Origin: Lottia gigantea
Lineage: Eukaryota > Mollusca > Gastropoda > Lottiidae
DNA length: 64,000 nt
Assembly (NCBI RefSeq): GCF_000327385.1
Contig: NW_008710370.1
Span: 882,580 to 946,579, forward strand
Reading direction: 5' to 3'
The translations under genes and the position numbers were made by a program. Position 1 is the first letter of the stretch. Each line of letters opens with the position of its first letter. Below the pieces are notes generated by a model. That model did not search any database and was not told where the DNA came from. It saw only the letters and a list, made by a program, of their open reading frames with translations. This document shows, in pieces, positions 1 to 11,482 of the stretch.

Positions 1-1990
1 TACAATATGGGTCGGGATAGTTCGTTTTGTTTCAACCCGTGTCCCACGCAAACTGATAACTCATCATCAAATATTAGAAGGTCGGTCTTTTGCTGTAACC
101 GCTTTGCTGAAATATACAGACAGTGTAAACAGAGACGTGCAGGAAACACAATGAATGACAAAATTGCACTCTTATTTATTCCTATAATCCTTCTTAGACT
201 CAAGAAAAGAAAACTCACTTTTACCACATTTTGCGGCTCCATGACCTTTACCAAGTTGGAAAATAAATTCTTGGAAAATGAAATGAAATGAATAGTTTTA
301 CGCCCTACTTTTCTGCACGATGTGGGCTAATGAAGAAGGGCAATGACGTGCAGGGTGCAACGAGGGAAGTTTTGCCAGGATCACGGCATTATCGTGCTCT
401 TTTTTGATTCCGCTCCGTACACCGCACCGGACACCGTACCTTGTCTATTCGCGGCTTCAAGGTCTTTAAGTCACGTATGAAACGGACAGTGAAAATATGT
501 ACTCCATAACAGCAATACAAATTATAGACTGTATTTATGTTAGGTAGTATTGACATGATTCTGTTACTTAGTAACTGCATAATTTTACTAGTAATATAAA
601 CCTAACAATTATGTCTATTCGAATACAATGTATCCAATCAGTATAAGCGGACAAGATCAATAATTTTCCATGAATTGAAAATCTAAACCAATGTTTGGTT
701 AATTTATCATTTTCAATGCTAGATGTAAAGCGATATAGACATACTAAAAACTATTCTTATATAAAACGATTATCAAGTTATGGTATAAAATTATTGTACC
801 ACATTTCAGTTCGAGCACAGTTTGTACCATCTGAATCAACTTTAGTGATACTCAATTGCTTAATTGCCCAATTCTCCATTGATAAGAGCTCATCACATGT
901 TGCCAAGTGTTTAAGAATCGGGTTTTACGTCGTAAGAGAAAAGTTGTAGCAAGTATCAAGGGTAACAGGCAAATATTGACTTCACGTACGGACCTAAGGC
1001 CTGTTGTCGAGGGAGGATGATGCAGGCTGGTTTGCCCGAAATTTTCCCACGATATTTACCTGTATTGTTCTTTGTTTTCGGGTTTTGGTCCGGTATTTTT
1101 TCGGTCACTGCCCAAAAAGATAATATTTGGATACACCTTGTTCAACTGGTTTGTCGATTCGGACTCGATAGCAGTAAGACACCATTTATACTACTGTTTT
1201 AACAGTTTATAACAACGTTTATGTTAACAAATATTTTGCTCAATTTTTAAAGTTTTATCATTGATAAATGAATGAATGAAGAGGTAGACAATGATTAGGA
1301 GACAATGTACCTATCGTCTTTAACTAGATTGCGAAGCCGCAAGAGCGTACGGCGTTTGCTCGCTAACTTGGTGGTCAGAATCAGAATCTAGTATGGTCGA
1401 GATGATACCTTCCTATTTTCTGTCAAGTCTACCCCTGTCAGTGTTTCATGTCGGAGAAGCTGACACAGAAAAATCAAATCATCTTGTCATTCAAATGGAA
1501 GAGTAAACCTCGTCCTCTTGTGCAACTGTCTGAACCTTTAACCATTGACGGTTGAAAATTGAATCTACGTGGGTGAAATCCACCATAGGATGAAATCTCC
1601 ATTAGCGCAATAAACAGAAGAAGAGTAGAAAAAAACAATTTCTGTGTCAGTATTATTGAATCCGGTATCGATTCATTGTGTTGATGATATCCTAACTAAA
1701 TTCAAATTTAGGTCACAGAATTTTTATACAGAAAAATACTGTCATAAATAAATGGAGATAAATAAATGATGGAATTCCCTCCAGTGTGAAACCCTATTCC
1801 ATTAATACGTTCATTCATACAATATTAATACACAACAATCATATAACAATGATCACTACAATACCATATACAAATCGATTCTGGAAGGTACATACCTTAT
1901 GAAGATATGAAACTGAAAGTGTCCTAATAAAATTTACAGTATTTGATATAGCCTTGTTTTGACTAAAAACATTTCTTATCATGTCTTGAA
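1..1990. other. intergenic, no gene recognised
   Basis: AT-rich sequence with only short chance open frames (up to 94 codons) that have no recognisable domain and no supported splice structure. A degenerate copy of dispersed repeat family A (the motif around GTGGGCTAATGAAGA) lies at about 286-420. I see nothing else I can support. Confidence 0.5.
286..420 (+). repeat. dispersed repeat family A, degenerate copy
   Basis: Contains CTACTTTTCTGCACGATGTG followed by GGCTAATGAAGAAGGGCAAT, matching the copies near 5.8, 36.6 and 55.6 kb. It begins after a GAAATGAAATGAA leader, as other copies do. It has no coding capacity. The class (SINE or MITE) is undetermined. Confidence 0.7.
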
Positions 1991-1994
1991 GAAT

Positions 1995-2393
1995 TTGAAA
2001 GAATCAACAGAAATGATATGTAATGTGTAAAGAAATAACATGTTACGTGTACAGAAATTGTATGTAATGTGTACTGAAATGATACGTAATATTTATAGAA
2101 ATTGTATGTTATGTATACAGAAATGATATGTAATGTGTACAGAAATTGTATGTAATATGTACAGAAATTGTATGTAATGTGTACATAAATTATATGTAAT
2201 GTGTAAGAAAATGTACAGAAATTGTATGTAATGTTACAGAAATATGTAATGTACACAAAAATGATATGTAATATGTACATACATGATATGAAATTTGTAC
2301 AGAAATAACATGTAATGTGTACAGAAATGATATGTGATATGTACATAAATTGTATGTAATGCGTACAGAAATGATATGTAATATTACTGATTT
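1995..2393. repeat. minisatellite, unit about 22 bp
   Basis: About 17-18 imperfect tandem copies of a unit close to TGTACAGAAATGATATGTAA. Two overlapping minus-strand open frames across it (127 and 69 codons) consist of repeated Tyr/Ile/Thr/Ser/Cys residues, so they are by-products of the repeat rather than genes. Confidence 0.9.
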
Positions 2394-2913
2394 AAGCAAC
2401 AGTTTGGATTAAATTGGATTTGAAGGGTTCATTTATTTGCTCTTGAAAGAAACTTTTCAAACCTTCTCTTTTTGGTAAGTAGTGGAGAAAAGGTCAAGTT
2501 AGTAACCGAGATTTTTACTGCAGTTGATTTAATTTCAATAGAAGTGAGCCTACCTTTCTGAAGAACTTTAAAACAGTTTCTGTTATCGGCAAAGGACCAA
2601 ACAATTTTCACTGCAACTTTTTGATACCAATTTGTAGTATGATAAACGTGTGTTGTAGGTTGATCTATCTGGTCGCCTGACCTCTGTATTAAAGCACCTG
2701 AATTGGAAAATAATTCAAAAGGGATGATAAGTAAATAACAAGTGGTTGCCTAGCAAGATACGCCCACTTTCCTGATACATTTTCAGTATTTCAAGGGCAG
2801 TCACCAATCTGTGTCAAATCATACTAAAAATCTAATTTGTGCAAAATATTGTTGATTTAAACAAACACATATTATTGAATAAAATTCTGACATAAACTGT
2901 CAGCTCTATCGCC

Positions 2914-3308
2914 AACAAATTTTGACGCGTTTTTCATAAACCAAGGGCAATAACCCAGAACCGTTCATCGAAAGATCGTAAAATTCGAACTTGTCCAAGA
3001 TCTCATCATTATAATAGATCACACAAAATTTCATTTAAATCGGATGAAAAGTGTGGTCTCTATTGTGTTCACAAACAAATTTTGACGCGTTTTTCCTAAA
3101 TCAAGGGCAATAACTCCAAAACCGTTCATCGAAAGATAGCCAAATTCGAACATGTCCAAGATCTCATCATTATAGATTTTCACACCAAATTTCATTTAAA
3201 TTGGATGAAAACTGTAGTCTTTATTGTGTGCACAACCAAATTGTGACGCGCTTTTCATTAATATAAATGATCACACCAAATTTCATTCAAATGAGATAAA
3301 AACTGTTG
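2914..3308 (+). repeat. 160-bp tandem repeat, about 2.5 copies (family C)
   Basis: Units start near 2916, 3075 and 3235 with AAATTTTGACGCGTTTTTC-like sequence, followed by CAAGGGCAATAAC, CCGTTCATCGAAAGAT, TCCAAGATCTCAT and CTATTGTGTTCACAA. A related copy at 52295-52530 ends in a GGACGGACGG-type tail. Repeats of this style are common in mollusc genomes, which is part of the basis for the organism guess. Confidence 0.8.
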
Positions 3309-3314
3309 TTACAG

Positions 3315-3510
3315 GGTCATATTAACCATTTTCGGGGGTTGATTTGGATCTTGTAAAAAGTTTTCAGAAGTACTGGAAATCGCATAATTCAGTCTAAAAC
3401 TAGGAATTTCTCTTTCTATTTCTATAGATGTCTTTTCTATATATGGTAGAATCTCAAGAGAAGGCGGTACTATTGGTCAAAGAGAATCTGCCCCAGTGTT
3501 CAAAAGTGAC
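3315..3510 (+). repeat. dispersed repeat family B, degenerate partial copy
   Basis: Shows the family B order: CCATTTTCGGGGGTTGATTT, a TTCAGAAGTACT motif, AACTAGGAATTT and ATGTCTTTTCTATATAT. It lacks the right-hand terminal inverted repeat seen in the full copy at 56128-56476. Confidence 0.6.
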
Positions 3511-5789
3511 AAAATCGTGTAAATGGTTAAACAGCTATCTGAAACATTAGCGATGTTACCTAATAGCAAAAGACAATATCTGCCATTTTCACAATGTCAA
3601 ACTACTTCGTCTTATACCTTGACTGCAATAGCAACCTTTCTTGTATCACGGAAGGTCATTCGTCTATTTCATATAAAATACATTTGTAGTCTAAATTCTG
3701 AAGCAGATTGTTCGGTGTAAAAATGTCTTATATCTATGTGAATATGAGTTGAAAATATTCTCGTCTTAGTTCTAAAAGTGCCATTGTTGTTTCGGGGCCA
3801 CCCGATACGTCACGCATGCTTAAAGCACCAATACTTAATTTGTATAAACGCGTCCAATATTGTTATTATGTTTGTCATCATCGATTGTCGTTAATGAGTT
3901 GTATATTAAACATACAATAATGATCTACATAAACCTTGTGGAAATTCTACTTCTCTGAATTAGTCTAAAACTTGGTGGTTTGAAAACCCCTTATTTCTCT
4001 ACACCCGACTGAGCTAATAAAGACAGACAACGCCACGTGTATGCAATAGCCTACTCTTTTTCGATTTTCTATCTTTAACATGCCAGTAGCACACGGGGTT
4101 TTGGTTTATTTTCTAGACGCTTTCCTTTGCCAACCCTTCCGACGTACCTTTGTCGAAATAAAAAAAAAACGATTGAAAGAAACAACTATATTTTATAAGG
4201 ATAACAACTTAGGTTCACAGCTAAGAATTCTTTCTACCAGCTAGTCCTTGGCCAAACCTTTTGAAATTGATCTTTCCCGAATTATCCTTACCCATTTACA
4301 GCTGGGTCGACTAGAATTCGAGTACATCGGACTAGAATTGAACCCACAGCAGAAATATGCTATGTAATGATAATTAAGTATTTTTATCCATTATTATGTA
4401 TCCAATTAAGAAGCTCTACAAGAAATTGATAATCTATTTTTATCTTAGTGTGGATAAACTGTCGTTTATTTTCCAAGATATTGATTTGATTGAGGTTGTT
4501 CTGTTATGTTAGTAAATGGACTGCGACTTTGATGTGATCCGAAATGTTTTATATTTAAACAACAATCCGTTTCCGGACACAGTGTAAAGAAACGTACAAT
4601 CTTTTCATAGCAACTGGCTAAGAAAGGAATATTTGATAGACCATTATCAACTTTCTCCTAAAATGACTTGGCTAAATACTGAAGTATATCGAAACGTCAT
4701 TTCTGAAACTCAGCTCTAAATATCTCATAGTCTATCTGATAAACCTTACAATACACTGGCACTTAAAATTTTGTGGTCAAAAACCCATTTAAAAACTCAA
4801 TTGGTAATTTTTTGTTACCTTTCAGTCGAAATGTATTCATTAACCTATATAAGAATTTAAAAAAAAAAAGAAATTATCATATACAACTTTTCTTTTGCAT
4901 TTCAATATATTTCTATTCAGTCTGAAACATTCAAAGTCATCATGCCTTCAGTAACCTTCTAGGAAAATTACAAGGTTGAATTATTAGTTTTCAAAATCAA
5001 TAGCGAACAAAGGGTTTCTTTTTCTAGTTTAAGACGCTATTTCCATCAATAAACATCATTAATGAAACTTTGATTATCCCTATCCTGGAAATGACGAGTC
5101 AAATGCGGATTATCATGGAAACACGTTGATAAGAAGGCTGAAATTTCGACGAAAAGTCGTGAACACTATTACTGATTAGCTTAGCTTAGCGATTCCCGTT
5201 TCTGAGTCGATTTATCGATGTGTCCGTTTAATAAGTGATGCACTCAATGCTATGTAAAACTTTCCTCAACGTCTATAGTCGATGGTTGAACCACCTCGTA
5301 TAAAAACTGGGATCGTATACGGAACTACGTATACAGACGGACGTAGTTCACAACCATTTTGAATTTTTACCTCGACCTAATCTGTTGAATTTTCAACGGG
5401 CTTTGGTATTTCATCTAAACCTTCAAATCACATTTGGGAATGGCCTTAAATGTGATATGAAGACTTTGTTGAAATATTATAACCTTTATTCGACTTATTT
5501 AGTCGAGGAAGAGATTCAAAATGGTTTCGTATGACTAGGTTCGAAGCGAAGAGACTGGGTAAACATAGCTACAATGATGTATCGTTAATCCCAAAGGTTA
5601 ACTAGATGAAAGCAATTAAGTCATGTAAAAATACAACTTTGTGATGGGGTTTTATTGTTGAACAGTGCAATTGAGACTCATAGGTAAATGAAAATTATTC
5701 GTTCCATTAAATCCATTTTGTTTTTTAGAAAATGAATAACAAAGGAAACTGCGTAGTGGCTTGTTATGACTACAATACAATCAAAAAAA
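3511..5789. other. intergenic, no gene recognised
   Basis: Holds a family A fragment at about 4078-4160 (TTTTTCGATTTTCTATC and TAGCACACGGGG) and a family B fragment at about 5085-5235 (AATGCGGATTATC and CGATTCCCGTTTCTGAG). The remaining sequence is AT-rich with no supported gene. Confidence 0.5.
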
Positions 5790-6046
5790 TGAAATGAAAT
5801 GGAGTTTTTACGTCCTACTTTTCTGCACCATGTTGGCTAATGAAGACGGGCAACGCCATGCAGGGTGCAATGAGGGAAATTTTGCCAGGACAGCCATTAG
5901 CCTGCTATTTTTTCGATTTCCAACTGTCGAGGGATCTTTAACGTGCACAGCCTGTAGCACATGGGGCCTCGGTTTATTGTCCCATCCGAACAACTAGACG
6001 CTTTTTCCATATCAGCCCCTCTTACCTGCATCACTGACAGGGGGAT
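5788..6046 (+). repeat. dispersed repeat family A, near-complete copy
   Basis: The best copy of family A in the window. It runs from GAAATGAAATGGAG through CTACTTTTCTGCACCATG, TGGCTAATGAAGACGGGCAA, GGATCTTTAACGTGCACAGC and GGGGCCTCGGTTTATTGTCC to CACTGACAGGGGG. Opposed 67- and 61-codon frames across it have no domain. The left end consistently begins in GAAATGAAATG. I see no clear terminal inverted repeat, and the class is unknown. Confidence 0.8.
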
Positions 6047-6539
6047 ACAATGCAATCAAAGCAGTTACGGAGTATTACAATTTGACAGTCGTTAATATTT
6101 TAAGTATTTTTGTTTTTATTCATTTGGGATCTGGTCGACTGACGATCAAAGTATGTTTTCGGATCTGTCGCAGTAGAAACGCATTGACCGATTGGTCGGC
6201 GATTATTTAGGATCTTCGCCAAAAGACAAATTCAAACAATTATTCTTTTGGTGCTGTCGAGAATATCAAAAAATTGATATTAGTCTCCAAATGTAATGTC
6301 TGGATACCTCTTAAGATATGTACGTGAGTTTCAACCGCTGGTAGTATTGCGTTTACACATGACGTCACATTTTCTTAATTTTAATCATAAACCACAAGAA
6401 AGTTTCCGGTGTAGGGGTAGCGTATGATTGAGGTATAGGTAGACTTGGTTTGGTTGTCCTTGACCTAATCATAATTGAGAAGCAAACGCCATATCTGGAT
6501 GAAACTACGTTGAAAATTTCCCCACTGACATACGCTGTA

Positions 6540-7159
6540 ATGCTCAGTTCACACCAACGGCGCTTTGATCGCGCTTTAAAGCGGAGTACAAAGCGGTACC
6601 AAAGCGTAACAAAGCTCGACTAAAGCGCCAGGGTCGTAATAGATCGTTGGAAAGCTTTGAGCAAAGCTGTATATTCGGCAAGAGCGCCAAAAATTTTTTA
6701 ATTTTTTTGGCTTAACAAAGCGTAACAAAGTTCAGCAAAGCTTGACTCAAAGCGTCGGAAAGCTTAACAGAGCTTTATTCAATGCGGGGGCCCCAGTCTC
6801 CACGGTCTGTCACCACTTGATCAAAAGCGGCATGAAATCGGCCATTTCGAAATTTTCCAATGCGTAACAGAGCTTAACAATGCACAACAGAGCTTGATAA
6901 TCGTATCAGAGCGTGATTTAAAGCGTCATAACCGCATCAAAGCTTAATAAAGCTTATCAAAGCGTGATTTAAAGCGTAACAAGGCCTGATCAAATCGGGA
7001 AATAATTCGTCCCAAAAGCATAACCAATTCGTATCAGAGCTTATCAGAGCGTAACATTACTTAGAAGATCGTGATATTTTTGGAAAAGTAAACAAAAAAT
7101 GATGGCGCTTTGCTCGCCGATTTAAAGCGCAGCATTCGCCGTTGGTGTGAACTAGGCAT
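6540..7159. mobile_element. 620-bp TIR element filled with AAAGC-type repeats
   Basis: The left end reads ATGCTCAGTTCACACCAACG and the right end is its inverse, CGTTGGTGTGAACTAGGCAT, giving TIRs of about 23 bp with one or two mismatches. The interior is a degenerate array of AAAGCGTAACAAAGCTT-like words, markedly richer in GC than its surroundings. There is no transposase frame, so this is a non-autonomous DNA element. I could not define a target-site duplication with confidence. Confidence 0.75.
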
Positions 7160-9219
7160 AAAGCGTTTTGCAATCAATGGTAAAAGCATCAAATATTTAT
7201 AATGTATTATTGTACATTATGGTGGGGTAGATTGATCACGAATATAGGTAATAATTAATAATAGATGTCTATCAATAGATGATATACAATGGTGCTATTT
7301 ATGACCCTCCATCATAATATATTTATCAAGTTATTACTTCCGTCAACGTTAAACCAATAGACAGACAGATAATTCGGACTAATAAAAGTTGCGACTCAAT
7401 ACGAACTACTTTTCCACACCGGAAACCCGTGGTGTTCCGACGTAAACAAACAAACTAACTTAGTAGAACATCGATTGTTAACTCTGACTTTCGCTCTATA
7501 GGCGTTGCTGCCATTTTGAATATTAGTTGACTATTTTGCAATTTTGGTTGATTCAAATTAACACATTCATATCTATTATTATTTCTGAAAATTGTGTTCA
7601 TGCAGCCAATAAAATAACAAAAAAATAACAAAAAACAAGTAGCCTACATCTGATCTGATTTGAAGGCCTAGTTGAAATATCTTCAAAAAACGACCGATTT
7701 TGTATGGCGTGGAGATTTCAATGGGGTCAAGTAAGTTCGTGTCTGTTAATTCTCTGTATACATCCGATATTTCACAATATCTGACAATAATCCAGATGTG
7801 ACGTTTGACTCATCACTGCGGTCGGATAAGACGTCATTTCCGCATCATTTGGAATTCCTGAACTCACAGACATGATAAAAATATTTCGAGTGATCTTAAA
7901 GAGAGCTATATCCCAAATATCCTAACACGAACGTCAGAAAATATTGAAATCTCTTCTAATGGGCATTCATCAAAAATAGGAAGTGACGTCAATGTCCTAA
8001 GTTTACTTTTGAATAGAATAACGTAACTTACCTATTGTGAGTATATTAGAAAAGGTATCGGTAGTATCAACCACAATAACATTAATAAACACTAGAAATA
8101 ATATACTATGTAACATCGCTACAGGACGTTATTACACACTTTTCCAAATACATAATGACATATGAAACAACTATAATGTCAAATCATTATTATTGTCTCT
8201 ATTATAGAAGAAATAAAACATCCACTTGCTCCTTTGTAAAAGAAAATGGACGCCAATGATTTGTTTACGTATGTGTCTCCTGTTGTCGATGCTATAACAA
8301 AAATCCAGTATTTCACGGTCCATACAATTAGACCTGGAAATTCGCTTACGACGGAATATTAATTACACAATTATGCTTTGTAGGTAATCACAATATGCCT
8401 CATTATGTAGGTATCACATGTCATATGAGAACTTCTAAATGATTTCACAATACCTTTCCCTTGACTGAGCTCTTTCTGAATGACTTGTAATCCCAATAAC
8501 CGGATGTTACAATATTGATAGTTAATTATTAAACCATCAGTATCCACATAGTATGCTATTAAAGATGAATATCCTCAAATTACATTGTTCGTAGTTTGAA
8601 ACTGTTATTGCCTTTGTCCAGATACACCAAGTGATCAGAATTATAATAGAATCAGCAGAAATACAAATAGCGACATTATGCTGCGAATTGCAATAGCTAG
8701 ATATTATAACGCCAATGTTAATATTGTCTTGATAAACGATAAATTCACTAAATACCAACGAATGCACAAACACACAAGAGAGATAGAGCAACTAATTAAG
8801 GAATTCGTTAGAAACTCACAGTATTCAAATATATACATAAGCGGAAGATAATGACATACTCTTTTCTCGTTTATGTAAGTAAACACCATTAAAGACTCGT
8901 GGGATATTTGAATAAGCGCGATACTGGGGTAATCGATAACATTCCGAATACTTCGTCGACAAGATACCTTATAATGAGGGTTATGATAACAGAAAAAATG
9001 TTTTATTTTCAAACTATTCTTTTAATGATAAGATTCTTTCTTGAACTTTCCAAGATCTGAAAAGAAAAATTAAAAAATGCATGTACTAAAATACATATAG
9101 CTAAAAAAAAAATTATTTAAATCGAACAAATTTTGCATTACATAATATTTCTTTTTTCTACATTGATAAAATTACAAAAACATTCACTATACCGCATCAG
9201 ATCCATGTGTCAATATTAG
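7160..9219. other. intergenic, no gene recognised
   Basis: AT-rich sequence with no conserved motif, repeat array or coding frame that I can support. The longest open frames (84 and 102 codons, minus strand, 8.5-9.0 kb) have no recognisable domain. Confidence 0.5.
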
Positions 9220-9225
9220 GATTTT

Positions 9226-10155
9226 AGTACCGTTGACAAGGTACAAGATATCAATGAGGAACATTGACAAGTTACAAGATATCAATGAGGAACGTGGATA
9301 AGGTACAAGACATCAATGAGGAACATTGACAAGGTACGAGATATCAATGAACGTTGACAAAGTACAAGATATCAATGAGGAACGTTGGCAAGGTACAAGA
9401 TATCAATGAGGAACGTGGATACGGTACAAGACATCAATGAGGAACATTGACAAGGTACGAGATATCAATGAACTTTGAAAAAGTACAAGACATCACTGAG
9501 GAACGTTGACAAGGTACAACATATCAATGAGGAACGTTGACAAGGTACAACATATCAATGATGAACGCTGACAAAGTACGAGATAACCACGTGGAACATT
9601 GACAAGGTACAAGATATCAATGGGGAACGTTGACAAGGTACAAGATATCAATGAACTTTGACAAGGCACAAGATATTAATGAGGAACGTTGACAAGGTAC
9701 AAAATATCAATGAGGAACGTTGACAAGGTACAAGATATCAATGAGGAACGTTGACAAGGTACAAGACATCAATTAGGAACATTGATAAGGTACGAGATAC
9801 CAATGAACTTTGACAAGGTGCGAGATATCAACGAGGAACGTTGACGAGATATCAATGAGGAACGCCGACAAGGTACAAGGCATCATTGAGGAACGTTGAC
9901 AAGGTACAATATATCAATGAGGTTCGTAACGGTTGACAAGGTACAACATATGAATGAGGAACGTTGACAAGGTACATTATATGAATGAGGAACCTTGACA
10001 AGGTACAAGATATCAATGAACTTTGACAAGGTACAAGATATCTTTGTCATTGAGGATCGTTGACAAGATACCAGATATCAATGAGGAACGATGAAAAGGT
10101 GCAAGGCATTGAGGAACGATGGCAAGGTACGAGATATCAATGAGGAACGATTGAA
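9226..10155. repeat. minisatellite, unit about 31 bp
   Basis: About 28 tandem copies of a unit close to GAACGTTGACAAGGTACAAG followed by ATATCAATGAG. Many copies differ by small indels (for example AACTTTGACAAGG forms lacking GAGG). Composite units recur, such as the pairs starting near 9296 and 9415. It is non-coding. A family B fragment follows directly at about 10270-10400. Confidence 0.92.
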
Positions 10156-10269
10156 CAAGATCTTCTGTCGCAACTGTGTGTAGATGAAGTGCGATAAGAT
10201 GATTGAGTCTACTGTATACATATGAGGTCATCAACAGATATTCAAAATAAAAAAGTCTCCTAAAATTGC

Positions 10270-10402
10270 GACATAGATAATTATGGATAATATGGATTTG
10301 AAGGCTTAAATTTCGACGGTAGGCTATGACCACTTCCACTCATTAGTTTAGCAGAACAATTCACGTTTCTGAGACCGGAAATGCCGCAACTGTCCCTTTA
10401 AT
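10270..10402 (+). repeat. dispersed repeat family B, right-end fragment
   Basis: GGATTTGAAGGCTTAAATTT, CGACGGTAGGCTATGA and CACGTTTCTGAGAC, ending in GCAACTGTCCCTTTAA, match the right half and terminal repeat of the full family B copy at 56128-56476. Confidence 0.75.
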
Positions 10403-10834
10403 ATAATAAAAAAGATAATAAGACAACAGTATCAGTTACTCTCAGAAATGAAAAATGAGATGAAAATATTATTGACGCAATCTGAATACAAGTTAAACGA
10501 AATGAAGCAAGGTACAATATTTATGAGAAAGATTTCTATCTGGTTGTTTATAAATCCCGTATCAAGTATAAGTTATTTCTCCCTAGAGTGTGATTGTTAT
10601 TATTATTGCTGAATAAAACTGATTAAAATTATAACTTGGTGTGAGATATAATAAAAATATTGATTTTTTTCAACGGTAGGTTATTCATGATCAATTACAC
10701 AAGTAAAAGAATTAAGTAAATATTTCATATGAAAATTTCTATTTATGTTCACTTATTCCATTCTTTTTTTTAGCTTTTTTTTTTTTTTTTTTTGTCGTGG
10801 TAGTTTTAAATTGATTCATTTGATATAATCCTCA

Positions 10835-11482
10835 AGCCGTTTATTGAATATAATCCGTACATTGAACCGCGCATTGAATATAACCCGTACATTGAACCGT
10901 ACATTGAATATAATTCGTACATTGAGCCGTGCATTGAACCGTACATTGCATATAATCTGGACATTGAACCGTATATTGAATATAATTCGTACATTGAACC
11001 GTACATTGAATATAATCTGGACATTGAACCATATATTGAACCGTACATTGCATATAATCTGGACATTGAGCCGTACATTGAATATAACCCGTACATTGAA
11101 CCGTACATTGAATATAATTCGTACATTGAGCCGTGCATTGAACCGTACATTGCATATAATCTGGACATTGAACCGTATATTGAATATAATTCGTACATTG
11201 AACCGTACATTGAATATAATCTGGACATTGAACCATATATTGAACCGTACATTGCATATAATCTGGACATTGAACCGTATATTGAATATAACCCGTACAT
11301 TGAACCGTACATTGAATATAATTCGTACATTGAGCCGTGCATTGAACCGTACATTGCATATAATCTGGACATTGAACCGTATATTGAATAAAATTCGTAC
11401 ATTAAACCGTACATTGAATATAATCTGGACATTGAACCATATATTGAATATAATTCGCACACTGAACAGTGCATTGAACCGG
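10835..11482. repeat. minisatellite built of 12- and 18-bp words, open in four frames
   Basis: Composed of the words ATTGAACCGTAC (12 bp) and ATTGAATATAATCTGGAC (18 bp) with point variants. A higher-order block of about 200-210 bp recurs: the segment with GAGCCGTGCATTGAACCGTA starts near 10925, 11135 and 11333. Word lengths are multiples of three and contain no stop codon in several phases. That leaves one plus-strand and three minus-strand frames open for about 170-240 codons. These are low-complexity by-products. A T-rich run precedes the array at about 10767-10793. Confidence 0.9.

Noticed and set aside
7-291. 94-codon plus-strand frame at the left edge
   Set aside because: No recognisable domain, composition like the flanking DNA, and no splice partners visible.
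1963-2399. Overlapping 127- and 69-codon Tyr/Ile-rich frames
   Set aside because: They are by-products of the 22-bp minisatellite.
9226-10155. CRISPR-like repeat array (31-bp unit)
   Set aside because: Units are directly contiguous with no unique spacers, and the genome is clearly animal. It is an ordinary minisatellite.
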